Shown here: in pieces, positions 12,901 to 30,089 of the stretch
How positions within the stretch are numbered: the stretch's first letter is position 1
Layout of the letters: each line of letters opens with the position of its first letter
DNA from: Anabas testudineus
Lineage: Eukaryota > Chordata > Actinopteri > Anabantiformes > Anabantidae
Direction: 5' to 3'
Assembly: GCF_900324465.2 (NCBI RefSeq)
Contig: NC_046622.1
Coordinates: forward strand, 20,438,297-20,502,296
DNA length: 64,000 bases
The notes under the pieces: generated by a model
The model's database searches: none
The model's input: the letters and a program-made list of their open reading frames with translations, nothing else
Told to the model about the DNA's origin: nothing
Translations under genes and position numbers: made by a program

Positions 12901-14105
12901 ATAATCAGGCTCCATCTTATCTCAAAGAACTCATAGTTCCATATCTTCCATGCAGAACTCTCCGTTCTCAGACTGCAGGATTACTTGTGGTTCCTAGAGT
13001 TTCCAAATGTAGAATGGGAGGCAGAGCCTTTAGCTACCAAGCCCCTCTCCTGTGGAACCAGCTCCCAGTTCAGGTTCGGGAGGCAGACACCCTCTCCACA
13101 TTTAAGACTAGACTTAAAACTTTCCTTTTTTTTAAGCTTATAGTTAGAGATGGATCAGGTGACTCTGAACCATCTCTTAGTTATGCTGATATAGGTTAGT
13201 TTCCTGGGGGAACTCTACTGACAAACTGAGCTCCTCTCCTCTCTCCTTTCTCCCATATAAATGCAAATGCGACCATTGTACATAATTAACTTTGTGTCTT
13301 CTCTCTCCTGTAGTTGTGTTTCCTCCTCTCTGTCTCCCTCTCTCTGTGTCATTTTCTGCAGGTATCCTCGGCCTGGAGCTGTATATCTCCAGAATGCAGT
13401 TGACCTGCCCAATGTTCTTGCTGCTTGTTGTTGTCTTATTGCCTGCTGTTCTTTTCTCTCATTTCTTTCCACTCACCCCAAAGGGTCGAGGCAGATGGCC
13501 GCCCACTATGAGCCTGGTTCTGCTGGAGGTTTCTTCCTCTGAAGGGAGTTTTTCCTCTCCACTGTGGCCTAAAGCTTGCTCAAATGGGTTTGTTGTGATT
13601 TCTGTATCATTTTTTGTATAATTATTCTCTGTAAGGTCTTAAACCTTGCATTGTAAAGAGTCTTGAGATAACTTCTGTTGTGTATTGGCGCCATACAAAA
13701 AAAACTGAATTGAATTGAATTGATAAGCTGGAATAAAAGTGATCCAGACTGCACAGAAGATCAACATGCTGAAGGTGATCAGTTTGGCTTCATTAAAATT
13801 ATCAGGTAGTTTCCGAACTAGGACAGCTAACACAAAGCAGAAGACAGCTAACAGGCCTATGTACCCAAGAACAGCCCAGAATGCCACAGATCAACCTAAT
13901 GCACACTCCAGGATGATTTTCTCTTTGTATATACTGTAGTTAGGTTTTTCATTGGAAAAAGAGGAGTAAGAACCAACCAAATAGTACATATTAAAACCTG
14001 TACAAATGTAAAAGACACTACACTCAATCTCTGCTGTGGAGGACCAAATTATTTCATGACATTACTACCTGGAAGTGTAGCTTTGAAGGCCATTAACACA
14101 ACTAT
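9905..14105 (-). pseudogene. OlfC terminal-exon relic, split by a LINE
   Basis: Two pieces, 9905-10016 and 13723-14105, match the last part of a receptor seven-TM exon and are closest in context to gene 4 (20646-21185). The left piece lacks 18 bp present in intact genes (after AATATCTCCACAG). The right piece carries an in-frame TGA near 13892 and a small insertion near 13930. The homology stops abruptly at 14105. No other exons of this copy exist, so it is a dead fragment left at the edge of the tandem duplication that made genes 2 and 3. An L2-like LINE then inserted after GACATA. Confidence 0.85.
10017..13722 (+). mobile_element. L2/CR1-clade LINE (Maui-like), inside the relic exon
   Basis: The order is a probable ORF1 remnant (10190-10462, with a coiled-coil stretch LEARLTDLETQLRALE), an endonuclease piece (10873-11082, containing LFCLTETWL and GRGGGVAAI), a reverse transcriptase piece (11764-12291, with [23 protein letters not shown] and GAPQGSVLGP) and a 3' RT part (12467-12730). 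The 3' end has the usual TGAATTGAATTG tail. Frames are broken by several stops and shifts, so it is inactive. The flanking host sequence (GACATA / ATAAGCTGG) repeats only ATA, so a target duplication is doubtful. Confidence 0.85.
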
Positions 14106-14533
14106 GTTGGCCTGGTCCACATTCACCTGGCTGCTGGACTTATTGCCAGTAATTGTCCTAATACCCCTCCCCACCTCCCTTGGGGTGAATGTACTTGGAC
14201 GTCGAATCCCAGGAAGATTGGCATCTGTTTTGAAGGCCTAAATTCCATATTGTTTAGAAATTGTTTTAAATTATGTCTATAACCACCTGCAAACGTTGTG
14301 TTTTGTAGATGTCTGCACACCTGCTGATGGTCAACTAATGAAGGGCTGGTGACAAGCATCATCTGGTTGTAACGTATACCTTTAAATCTGAAGCAAGCAG
14401 TAACATAGAATTTAATAGAGGGAGATATTCATGTATATTGTATTTTATTCATGTATATTGTATTTTAAAATACAGGTTTAACATAAAACCATAATTAACT
14501 CTGTTTAATGTAAATAGGATGTTATGATTTCTA

Positions 14534-14565
<32 letters not shown>

Positions 14566-14674
14566 TCTCTCTTTCTCTCTCTCTCTATATATATAAAGAT
14601 AGATATAGATATATCTGTATCTACAGTGTATATATGTGTGTGTGTGTTTATGTGTGTGTTTTATGGCATTTTTT
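14106..14674. repeat. Unassigned spacer with (CT)n / (GT)n tracts
   Basis: Sequence of unknown origin begins where the relic exon ends. A CT microsatellite lies at about 14530-14590, followed by TATATA and GTGTGT tracts to 14660. A 79-codon frame on the minus strand (14123-14362) has no recognisable domain. Confidence 0.55.
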
Positions 14675-14775
14675 AGCAATATGAAACACTTGGGAACAAA
14701 TATATACACACAATTAGTGCAAAATTAGATGCCAAAATACCAGATTTTGTTTTATTCACATTTTCAGGAGAAGAT
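14675..14775 (-). pseudogene. Old, diverged OlfC terminal-exon relic
   Basis: The minus-strand translation aligns to the end of the seven-TM exon: relic SSPENVNKTKSGILASNFAL against gene 3 [22 protein letters not shown], continuing IVCIYLFPS against ILCIFAPKC. Many substitutions and some length changes show that it is much older than the relic ending at 14105. It sits about 155 bp downstream of the gene 3 stop. Confidence 0.7.
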
Positions 14776-14931
14776 AAAAACTTTAACAAAAAAGGACAAG
14801 GAATAAATAGTTTTTTAACAAATGACATTAACCTAAATTATGTACAATCACTGTTAACTGTATTAAATTAATACAACACAAACTCTGTGGTCCATGTTGC
14901 CTAAGTAATTTAATTTTATTTTAATTACATT

Positions 14932-19423
<4,492 letters not shown>

Positions 19424-19450
19424 GCCTCAAGTGTGTGTCTACAAAAGGCT

Positions 19451-19488
19451 GGTTTATATAGCTTTTCAGATAAAAACTTCCCTCCTTC
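19451..19488 (-). promoter_or_regulatory. TATA-type promoter block of gene 3
   Basis: The minus strand reads GGAGGGAAGTTTTTATCTGA then AAAGCTATATAAACC. The TATA element is about 37 nt ahead of the ATG at 19423, which implies a very short 5' leader if transcription starts at the usual distance. Confidence 0.6.
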
Positions 19489-20645
19489 TACTGTGCCTTA
19501 TTATACGTTACAAAGAGGGAGCTCCACCCAGTTTCTTAGGCTACATGTATTATATGCATAATTTCCAATAAGTGTCCATGTGTCTTTTCTACTTTTTTAA
19601 GTTACTGTTGTAAGCATTAAATGTCTCCCAAACGTCGACCCTGTTCTTGCTTAATTTGAAAAAGTACTTATGTTGATTTTGATGGGCCTTAAACTAAGCC
19701 ATGATAAAGTTCAGATTTCCCATTATATCTTGGACCCAGAAATGTTATGGTGTAAGCCCAGAATAGAGAATATAAGTACTTGCACTTAAGTACTGAGTTT
19801 AGGTACTCCTACAACTAAACTCCACTAAGGCAAGTCGGGATTCTCTACCAAACAAGTCTTTCTATCCACACAGCTACATAATTCCTGTGAACATGATATA
19901 AAAGTAATGCTATGATGAAATTCCTTAAAATTTGGCACAAATGTCAACTTGAACTCAGTGATGAACTAAATAGATTTTGGTGGCTAAAGGTCAGAGGTCA
20001 AGGTCTAACTGATTTCATTTATATATATATATATATATAAAAGAAAATTTGAAAATAATATTATACAATTGTAACTTAGAATAGAATGCCTTTATTTCAA
20101 CAGTAATATTACAGGTTTCATTTAAATTTAAAAGAAAAACGCCATTGTTATTTTCAGAATCCATACAACTGAACCAACATGACAAATTTATATGACTACT
20201 TTGCATAAAATGGCATAATCACATGATTAAATTGCATTCCTTGCCTGAAAATACAATTTCCTGGTGTTCATGCATAGTTTTTGGGTTACATCAATAGCTG
20301 GGCAAGTCAGTAACTGTTATGCCAGGTATAACAAACAGCAATACTCCAACAAGACCTCCTGACCTCAACCAATAATGTATTTATATTATTTATTCAAGAA
20401 TAATTTAAGATTTATTGAAGAATGTTATTATATATTTAAAATTATTTAAATATCGGTTTTATCCAATTGTTGGGACTCGTGTTTTTATTAGGATTTGTGA
20501 CTTTACACAATAGAAGGGCATTTACACAATGAAATGAAAATAACAACTTAATATAAAAACATTGTTGACTGTGTTGAAATGTGCCCAGCATGAGTTTCAT
20601 ATTGAATGCTGTCTGTCATATTGACTATATCCACAAATCCTAGTA
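19489..20645. other. Intergenic, gene 3 to gene 4; duplicate of 8267-9900
   Basis: The text from 19500 to 20640 follows 8270-9900 closely (for example CAAACGTCGACCCTGTTCTT in both). An (AT)n tract at about 20021-20040 marks where roughly 560 bp differs between the copies. No gene is seen. Confidence 0.75.
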
Positions 20646-23600
20646 TTAACTTTTGTTCATTAATTTTTTCTTAGTGTTCTTCTCTGGTTTAAACAATATG
20701 ATAAAACACTTTGGAGCAAATATACACAGTATTAGTCCAAAACTTGAGGCTAGAATAGCAAATATCTCCACAGCCACAGTGAATTTCCCAGGAGAGCTGA
20801 CATAAGCTGGAATAAAAGTGATCCAGACTGCACAGAAGATCAACATGCTGAAGGTGATCAGTTTAGCTTCATTAAAATTATCAGGTAGTTTCCGAGCTAG
20901 GACAGCTAACACAAAGCAGAAGACAGCCAGTAGGCCTATGTACCCAAGAACAGCCCAGAACCCAATAGCTGAACCTAAAGCACACTCCAGGATGATTTTT
21001 TCTTTGTATGTAGTTAGGTTTTTCATTGGAAAAGGAGGACTAAGAACCAACCAAACAGTACATATTAAAACCTGAATAAATGTGAAAAATACTACAGTCA
21101 TTCTCTGCTGTGGAGGACCAAACCATTTCATGACATTACTACCTGGAAGTGTAGCTTTGAAGGCCATTAACACAACTATAGTTTTCCCAAGAACACAAGA
21201 GATGCAGAGGACAAAGGTGATCCCAAACGCTGTGTGACGCAGCATACAGGACCACTCCGAGGGTGCTCCAATGAACGTTAATGAACATAAGAAACACAGA
21301 ATCAAGGCGAATAACAGCAGGAAGCTCAGCTCAGAGTTGTTGGCCCTGACAATCGGGGATGTTCTGTGCCGGAAGAATACAGTCGCTGTTGTAACAGCCA
21401 GACAGGCACCACCGATGGAGAATGTAGCCAGGATGATTCCTAGGACCTCACTGAAGGAAAGAAACTCTACAGGCTTTGGGAAACAAGTGTCTCTCTCTGT
21501 GTTAGGCCAGAACTCTTTGGGGCAGGGGAAACAGTCAGTGGAATCTGAAAAAAATAAGTCAAAAAGAACATTTAGTAATCATATAAATAATGTTACAGAG
21601 ATAGATGAGATAACATGTTTTACCTGTAACATTGCTGATCTCTCCCTCAGGACATGGTATACAGTCATAACAGCAGATGGGTTTTCCTTTCTGCAGCACT
21701 TTATGAGTTCCTGGAGGACAGCTGTCAGAGCACACTGACACAGGAACCTGAATACATACAGTATAAAGAGGCAAACTATTACTTTGTTATATAGCTGTTT
21801 TGATTATGATCATTTGTTGCTCCTCACTTGTGTCCTGCCCTCCATCCAGGTTAAGTTCTTGTAGATATGGAACTCTTGGCCCACTGGCAGTGATGCATCA
21901 TAGTACCCTACTGTCACCATCTCAATCCTGCCACTGCTGCTTTTCTGCCAGTTAACCAGCTCATACATGGGCACAGGATCCCCGTTATCATCAAATGACA
22001 CATGATAACCATTTTGGGTAAAATTTACTCTCTTTAGCCCAGCAAGAATCTGTGAGAAAGATGTAAAATAAACCAATGAGGGTGAAAAACAGATCATTTA
22101 AAACAAACAAAAAATGTTGATTTAATAAAAGCTTGACTATAGCTAAACAAACACACTAGAGTCAATTAGTTTCAACTGACCTGTTTGGAGTCTATTCTGG
22201 TGAGTTTATCACACTGAGTTGTAGAATTTGTCTCCTGACACACAGCATTATGAATGGCATGAGCTATTGCATAAACAGCTTTGTACACCATGTTAGTGAT
22301 GCGGAGCTGAGACGTGTCGGTATACGGGCTCTGGAGCTTTTGTATGTCTTCACTTCCATTACATGCATATTTATCTGTGGCAGCACCTTTGAAAAGATTA
22401 GTCACAAAAAATATATGTTAGTCTACAAGAGGCTGTAGTAATATAATGTGTGCTAATGTTTAGGGCTGCATTGTGAGAACATAACGTCATTATTTACACA
22501 ATTTTTATATTGTCCACTTCTTTTTGCTAGTAGATATCAATTTAAATCCGGGGTTTGGACTGAACAGCTTTTGATTTTTAAACCAGGATGACCTGCTCAC
22601 AACAACACAGTACACGGCACAACCCAAGGAACACACAGTGGAAGCTATTATAATTGACAAAATCAGTCCCACTTTCTCACTTTCTTTCAGTCTGCAGTTG
22701 AATGCATCCTCCCAGAACTCAGTGAGCAGTGGGGAAGCTGCCACTTTAGTGGGAGAGAGATCCAACAGGAAGTCTCTCAGACCTGGGATGACAGATCGTG
22801 GAATACCAAATCCCATGGCTCCAGCACAGAAAGTGAACTTCAGCATGTCTGGTTCAGTTACCCAGGCTTCACTGCCTATCCACTGACGAGGTGGAGAAGG
22901 CTCACGAGACAGCTCCTCAAGCAGTATCATCATGTCTCCAGACGCTGCAAATGCCACAACAACCATAGCTGTAGACCTGGAGAGACAATGTATTATACCA
23001 CTTAAAACAAGTAATAGGTTTTAAATATGTATAAACAGTACACACGCTAACTCTACTCCATTTGGTGGCTCATATATTTATTTTTTAACGTGTAAGACTT
23101 GCTCACATTTTTATTAAATGTGTGGGTAGTAAACACAATGGCAAGACTTCTTCTGAAATTTACAACTAAGATAATAAAATGGGCCTTCTTCTAATTTTGT
23201 CTTTGACTAAATACTGTTGCTTAGTAGTTTTGTGATCAAAATTAGTACCAGCATAGGAAAAGTACAATAAGTAATAATTTAGAAACCTGCGGATAGCATC
23301 AGCCACTCTCTTTATCCTGCTGTGTGGATGGGTACGATAAAATGATACTGAGTATTCAACACAGATCCCCTCTTTCTGTGCTGCATCCAGGAAAGAAGCC
23401 ATGCCATTATTTCCATAATCTGAATCTGAGCGGACAGCACCTATCCACGTCCAACCAAATTGTTTCACCAGCTTGGCCAGAGCACCAGCCTGAAACTGGT
23501 CACTGGGAATTGTTCTAAAGAATGTCGGGTACTGTTGCTTATTGGACAAGCATGCACAAGTGGCAAAGTGGCTCACCTAAAGAAAAACAAAACAATATAC

Positions 23601-24516
23601 CTATTAAGAGCACAATTAAAGTTCAATTTAAAAGACAGTTTGCCAGAAATTTAAGATATTTACTTGAGGAATGTTAAAAGACCCGATGATTCGTGATATG
23701 CCGATTGATGGCGTCGACCCAGATTCAGCAACAATTGCCATCACCATACCAGATTGTGAGCAGTTCTCAGTGGTGTAATACATTGGGTCCAAGCCATTTA
23801 AAAGCTGGAATGCCACTTTTATTGCCATTGGAATTGATGCACATGAGTCATGGATCTGATAACCGAGTCTTATACCTGGTAGCAGCTTTGTACTGTTGTT
23901 AATCTCCTCAATTGCGAAGATCATTGCACGTGAGAAGCGCAGTTCACGAGAGTCAAGTCTGCACACAGAAATGTACATATGATATGGACAGATCACAGTT
24001 TTACCAGAAATCAAAAAAGTACTGTAATTGATAGTAGTAAACAATATCTAAATCCGGTTACTGGATCTGTCAGCAACATAGATACATATTATACATACAT
24101 GTATACATTGTCCATACATATTGAATAACTGAACAATATTTTAATTTAAAAATTCTTCTATTCATAGTGCTACACAATATAACAGTTATTATCATTATTA
24201 CTAACCTCCCCGTACACCTTAGTGGAGCAGGCATGGTGGTGTAGTTATGTTTCACTGTGTCCATGTAGTTGTGTATGGAGAAAACACCCCCAATAACATA
24301 GTTACCATCCATTGAGAATGCAGGTAGACGAGGGGTACCTTGTAGTTTACATTTTTCTTGTGAATTTTCAAGATTAACCCCAGCACCATCTCTAGACTGT
24401 ATGTAGTCAGCCCTTTGTTTCTGATCAACCACTAAATCATTTAAAGCAAGACCTGAGTTCAGCTCAAATAAACCTAAAACTAATCTCAGACCAATAAAGA
24501 GAACTGAGATCTCCAT
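20646..24516 (-). CDS. OlfC/V2R-like odorant receptor, gene 4 (complete)
   Basis: Eight exons: 24206-24516, 23664-23958, 23287-23576, 22681-22976, 22181-22386, 21828-22049, 21624-21747 and 20646-21544 (311, 295, 290, 296, 206, 222, 124 and 899 bp). They total 2643 bp and 880 residues. The signal peptide is [17 protein letters not shown]. Pocket landmarks are AESGSTPS (differing from GESGSGQS in genes 1-3), SDSDYG and WIGSEAW. The linker has [11 protein letters not shown]. The seven-TM exon runs from [13 protein letters not shown] to the tail [10 protein letters not shown]. All exons are open and splice sites are canonical. The terminal exon is the parent type of the split relic at 9905-14105. 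Confidence 0.93.
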
Positions 24517-24555
24517 CCCTCAAGCACATGCATGTGTGCATGACTGTCTCTGCAC

Positions 24556-24595
24556 AGGTTTATATCGCTTCTCAGATAAGAACTGCCCTCCTTCT
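24556..24595 (-). promoter_or_regulatory. TATA-type promoter block of gene 4
   Basis: The minus strand reads GTAGAAGGAGGGCAGTTCTT, ATCTGAGAAGC, then GATATAAACC. The TATA-like element lies about 47 nt before the ATG. The upstream AAGGAGGG...TTATCTGA part matches genes 2 and 3 closely. Confidence 0.6.
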
Positions 24596-25190
24596 ACTAC
24601 ACGTCAGCAGATTATACATTAGAAATGCATCAATGAGACTTTACCCGTTAGTTCCATGTGCTGCATGTACTGTTTTTATTTTGTAACTAATTATTATAAA
24701 CACCACATATCTTGCACATTTTATACAGTTTTTGTAATTGGTAATCTGAAAAGGCTGATATATGAAAACATGTTGTAAAGTATGGTTAAAACACAGTTAT
24801 CACTTTTCACGTTACTTGACATGACCAATTCAGGTTAATATTTCATTGTGGCAGTAGGTTAAGCAAGTGTGAGGGCATGAAGAGGGCCTGAACCCTCGGG
24901 ATCATCTGACTTCTGTGTTCCCCTGTGTCAACCTGTTATCCATTGTTTTCGTAACTTTAACTTTAGCATCTCTCTTCTGTCCATAGTGGTACAAGTGGAG
25001 AACATCAACCTTTACTGGCCCCCCTTTTTAGACTACGTTTCCTATCAGCTCCTAGGCCACACCCGTTTCCAGTTTCCTTCCTCTATGTTTTTTGTATCAT
25101 CTACTTCCACATAAGCCCTTCGACCAGTCTGCATTATTCTCAGTTTGCTCTATTCTGTCTCTAAATCCTGTTTAACGCCCCTGCTGGTAT
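24596..25190. other. Spacer upstream of gene 4; no gene seen
   Basis: Mixed unique-looking sequence. No open frame with recognisable content and no clear repeat boundary. Confidence 0.4.
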
Positions 25191-25194
25191 GGAA

Positions 25195-25620
25195 GCAAAC
25201 TACATCCCACCTTTTTCTCCAGAGATGCTAATGGCTCAACGGGTGAGGTGGGTATGTAAATTGTCTGTGAGGAAGGGCAAGTGGGGACCAATGATCCTGC
25301 TGGCTGCATTCACTGTGCATTGCAGGGTCTTTCAGCAGGAGGCAGTGCAGCCTCCATACCATGAAGTGATACAGCCAGTGTGACACTCTTGATGGTCTAC
25401 CAGTAAAAGGAGCACATGATGGGTGGTGGTACTCATGTACTTCAGTTTGCAGACTAAGTAGAGGAGTGCCTGAGCTTTCTAACGTTGTGTTATTAGTCCA
25501 GGAGAGGTCCTCCTGGACAGAGATGTTGTGGATGTATTCTTTTGAAGTTGACAACAATCTGATCTGAAACTGCTTCACAACACCAACACAGTTTAAAATG
25601 AAGTAGTGCACTGATAACAA
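25195..25620 (-). mobile_element. Non-LTR retrotransposon (LINE) 3' RT fragment
   Basis: The minus-strand frame contains QEDLSWTNNTT, which matches the FLGxHIxxDLSWxxNT segment near the end of fish LINE reverse transcriptases. It is followed by text corresponding to the CITVWYGGC and RIIGAPLPS region in shifted frames. Both ends are truncated and frames are broken. Confidence 0.65.
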
Positions 25621-25689
25621 TATATAAGACACCCAAGTATTTATATAATTTGTTTTTAGATCTATCATTTCTGATCTTTCATGACAAAA

Positions 25690-26743
25690 ACCACTAAAAT
25701 GTTTTGACTTTGCTCCTCACAAGAAGAAGATGCTTATGTGAGCCATACCTCGCCAAAAGATCAGGAATTACTGAGTTACATAAAGCTGGAAAGGGTTACA
25801 AAGTGATGTTAAAGACTATAGAAATTCACCAGTCTGCAGTTAGGCAAACAAACTACAAATGGAGACACTTTAACACTGTGGCTACTCTACCAAGAAGTGG
25901 GCAACCAGTCAAAATGACCCCAAGAACACAACAAACACTCATCAGTGAGGTAAAGAAACAACCCCAAGTGACCGGCAAAATATTTAAACAAGCTGGGTGT
26001 CTTTGGCAGGACACATGAAGGAAGCTGCTGCTTACTAAAAGGAACATTGCTGAACACCTTACTTAAAAGAACACATTGACACTCAACAGTAGTATTGGAA
26101 AAAAGTTTTGGGACTGACGAAACTAAGATTGAACTATTTGGAAAAAAAACACAACACTAAATCTGGCATAAAAAGGTCATTGCATAACATTATCAAAACA
26201 TCATCCCAATTGTAAAGTATGGTGGAGGAAACATCATGATTTGGGCCTGCTGTGCTGCATCAGGGCCTGGCCAGTTTGCAGTGATTCGGTGGAAGATGAA
26301 TTCCCATGTGTATCAAAAATCAACCAGGATAATGTCTGTACATCTGCTGAAACTCTGTAGAGAGGACAATGACCCAAAACACCAAAGCAAGACCACAGAA
26401 TGGCTTCAGAAAAAACAAAATCCACCTTTTGGACTGGCCATGTCAGAGCCCAGACCTCAACCCAATAGAGATGCTATGGAACGACTTGAAGAGAGCCATA
26501 CAGATGCGACGTCCAAAGAATATGACAGAGCTAAAGCAGTTGTGCAGGAGGAATGGGCAAATGACTAGAGCTTGTTCTCAATAAAGACATGAAAGAACAG
26601 ATTTCTTTTGTCATTACTTGAGGCACATTATATTTGTTAATACTCTTGACTTAGATGAAGATCAGATCACATTTCATGACAAAATAATGCAGAAAACCTT
26701 GAAATTCCAAAATAATAAAAAAAAACTTTTTCTTGCCACTGTA
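25690..26743 (+). mobile_element. Degenerate Tc1-like DNA transposon
   Basis: N-terminal transposase text (25704-26018: LHKAGKGYK, FNTVATLPRSGQPVKMTPR) is followed by the catalytic region (26236-26568: QNDNDPKH-like EDNDPKHQSKT) and SPDLNPIEMLWNDLKRAI near 26450. The right end has the Tc1 terminal repeat ACTTTTTCTTGCCACTGTA, ending at a TA. The left terminal repeat is missing next to the LINE fragment. Several frameshifts make it inactive. Confidence 0.85.
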
Positions 26744-27680
26744 TTCACAATCTAAACTAATGACCAATTAATTTGAAAACAGTATATCAATAAATCTACA
26801 ACAAATAAAAAACAAACCTGTTTTTATAATTGAAAATCATGAGCTTAGATAGCATCCAACGTAAAGACTAAAATAATGATACATTGGCTGTAAAATGACA
26901 GTATGCAGCTTTTAATAACTTAACAAAAAAACTTGTTTCGACCGAGCCTGACCAGGTATTGGGTCCCTGAGACTCAACAATACACCATTTCAAGCATGAA
27001 TTTTCTGGTTTCACAAAAATCAGAAAATGTAAAACGAGTGCACACATTCTAGGTGTGTGTCTACCTCTTTCATGCATAGTGGTCACTACAGTTGACAGCT
27101 ATTTAAAAGCTGTTTTCTTTTATGTGCATGGGTTCTGACTGAGAAGTTGCATATAATCCACTTCTTTGCATGCTAGTGTCTTACACTGCCACTCACTGGT
27201 CAGCCATTGTAGTTGCAAAAATAATTCCTGAAACCAAGATGGCCGACAGAAAGTAAGACAGGCCGACTACCTCAGGATATTCTTGCCAATCCTTTTATAG
27301 GAGGAGACCCCTGGAGGTAAAAAAATATGATAACATCAAGTACCACCTAAAGACACATACTGTTGTTACGTTTTTAAAGAATTGATTTTTTATCTTGGGA
27401 GGAAATTCTGATTATTTATCTGTCCACTAATTTGGACATCATGTATTGCTGGTTATATTTTAACAACAATTCATTATATTATCAGAACTTTGTTTTTATT
27501 GTAAATAAAATAGTTGCAGTACCTTTTTGGCTGGAAATTGATCTTTTTGTGCTATTACAATGTAATTAGCAGTTTTTGTAACAAAAACTTTGTTTTGTGC
27601 GGATAAGTTCTATTCTATGAATAATAGGTCATGTATATGTATTATGTAGATTATGTTCAAGTGCAGAGCGTGATAGAAAG
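26744..27680. other. Spacer between Tc1 and piggyBac remnants
   Basis: AT-rich. It probably includes the 5' untranslated end of the piggyBac element, but I cannot identify its terminal repeat or TTAA site. Confidence 0.35.
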
Positions 27681-27689
27681 TTTTTTGAT

Positions 27690-29125
27690 TCGGATCAAGT
27701 GAGGATGATGCTAGTAGCAGTGATGAAGAATGGCTGCCAGAAAGAGAAGGATTAGCCAGTAGTGACAGTGAAACTGAGGATGCTGAGGGAGTTGAGGGTG
27801 AGGATGCTGAGGGAGTTGAATTTGAGGATGCACCACCTAAAAGAGCTCAAGAAAAGAAAAAAATAAGTTATGTCTGGAAAACCAAAGACAACCACTTCAA
27901 GGGAGATTTGTCTCCTTTTTTAAGAGAGTGCAGTGTGAATGTCGAGGAAACTGAACCAGTGGACTTTTTCATATATATATTTGCAGAAGAGCTGATAAAT
28001 GAAATAGTTCACCATACAAACCTCTATGCACTCCAAAAAGGACAAGAAAATTTGTCCCTAACAAAAGAAGAATTGAAACGGTTCCTGGGAATAAATATGG
28101 TCAGGACATACCTCAGGTAACCAAGATCACGAATGTATTGGTCATCAGAGGTAGGGCTCCGTCTTGATTTAATAGCAATTGTAATGCCAGTCAACAGATT
28201 TGAGCAGATTCTGAGGTATATTCACTTTGTTGATAACTACTCACAGGAAAATGCTGATAGGCTCATCAAAATGAGACCAGTGGTAGATGTACTTGAGAAA
28301 ACTGTCCATTCAGCAATAGATCCTGAAGAATTTCAATCGATTGATGAACAGATCATTCCCTTCACAGGTTATCTGTCCCTCAAGCAGTATATTCCAAAAA
28401 AACACAAACCCTGGGGTATTAAAGTTTGGGTCAGATCAGGGGCCTCTGGATACAGGCACAGATTTGTATATCAGGTGTATCAAGTGTATCAGGGCTCCTC
28501 TAGGCCTTGTCAAGTCAGTCAATTGGGAATGCAGACATAGTCATGTGTTTCTGTGATGACATACAGAAAAGAATCACAAGGTGTTCTTGGATCATTTCTT
28601 TTGTACCATTCCACTCATTCAAGGCATTGCAACAACAGGGCATCTATGGTACTGGCACATGCAGAATCCACCAGCTCCAGGGAGCAAACTGAAAAGTGAA
28701 AAGCAACTCAAGAGTGCAGGCAGAGGAGCTTGTTCTGTTAACCAGTGCTGAAAACATCACTGTCACACGTTGGTTGGACAGTTCAGTGATCCACATGGCC
28801 TCTTCTTGCATTGGGCAATCCCCAGCAGATTTGGCCCAGAGGTGGAGCAATAAGAAAAAAAAGATGCTGAACATCCAAAGGCCATTTTCTATGAAGCTGT
28901 ACAATCAGAAAATGGGAGATGTAGATCTCATTGGTCAGTGTGTTGCCATTCATCCTCACAGACGCAAAAACAAACAATGGTACATCCGAGTGTTCTTTCA
29001 CTTCTTGTACGTGACCATTGTAAATGCCTGGCACCTCTACAGAATGTCTGGATTGGAAAATAAGGATCTCCTGCATTTCACCAGAGCAGTTTCCAAGACA
29101 ATCCAGACCACACAACACACAAACG
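27690..29125 (+). mobile_element. piggyBac-type transposase remnant
   Basis: An acidic N-terminal stretch (27700-27840, rich in D, E and S) is followed by KRFLGINMV, RFEQILRYIHFVDN and FQSIDEQIIPFTG (first catalytic Asp region) at 27908-28400. Next come IYGTGTCR near 28640 and VTRWLDSSVI and VDLIGQCVA at 28750-28940. These are piggyBac/PGBD family landmarks in order. Frames shift at least three times, so it is dead. It is not obviously a domesticated gene. Confidence 0.82.
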
Positions 29126-30089
29126 TAAGTCAAATAAGGGTTTATTGACAAAAATGATGTGCAATGGATGGGTCACAGGAGTCAGTAACTGGACAGGGCT
29201 GTCGCCAGGGGAGTATGGTGGTTGGAGTCTTGATGAGCGATGGTTGAGGGGCATAGAGGAGTGAACCAATTAGGAGATTGTGAGGAGTTGTAGACTGTTG
29301 AATGGTGAACTGGAATTGTGGTGGCTTGTTAGAAATAAGACACAAGCGAGGGAAATATGGAACCAATTAAAGTAATTAAGATCCACCCATAGTTGCAGAC
29401 AAAAATGGCAGCCTGCTAATCTCAACAAGAAGTAATTGAGAAACAAGAAGAAATTACCAAGAAGTTGCTAATCTCTGCACAACATAGACCATAAAGAGTA
29501 GCTACACACCAGATTTCTTGCTGCTTTGTTCCATCCAAAATATTTAAAACCTGTAATGTGGACATTTACTATTCAATAAGTGAACAACAACAGTGGCTGA
29601 AATAAAAATAAACTGAAAGAGAATTAAGGGAGAAGGTGTCTCATTTCAACTTAAATCACAAGCCTAAAGTGCACCTTGCCCTGGTCATCTAAAACAGCGC
29701 TGGAATCTGGAATGAGTACATTGCTACTGGCACTCTTCACCTTCACTTCACTGCTAATAGAAACATGATGTTAACGCCCCCTAGGAGTTTTAATAAGGAA
29801 GCATTACTTCCTGTGGCCTGTGCCATGGTGCAGAAGTCACATGATGCTGTAGAGGGAGGCTGTGTCAGGAGTGCTTTAGTCTGCAAAGGTACTGGGGAAG
29901 GAGGAAGCCCAGCCCTAGTGCTCCAGCCTTGACCCTTATATCTCTGTTTCTTTACCCACCTACCTGAGCTGCTCCAGTTTGTTGGAGGATGACTGCTTGT
30001 CCTAAACTGACATCTCTCTAGCATGCTTGATGTATCTCAACATCACAAATCCTGGGGTGGGATGTCGCCCAAATGCTGGGAACTGTTAG
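29126..30089. other. Unassigned spacer
   Basis: Short frames occur on both strands (29142-29366 and 29743-30024, minus). None shows a recognisable domain. It probably consists of old repeat sequence. Confidence 0.35.

Noticed and set aside
14123-14362. 79-codon minus-strand frame (PIFLGFDVQVHSPQGRW)
   Set aside because: Considered as a transposase piece, but I could not tie it to any family.
25228-25668. 146-codon minus-strand frame as a novel gene
   Set aside because: Its DLSWTNNTT segment and the neighbouring frames match the end of a LINE reverse transcriptase.
27690-29125. Domesticated piggyBac-derived host gene
   Set aside because: The frame breaks several times and no continuous protein is kept.
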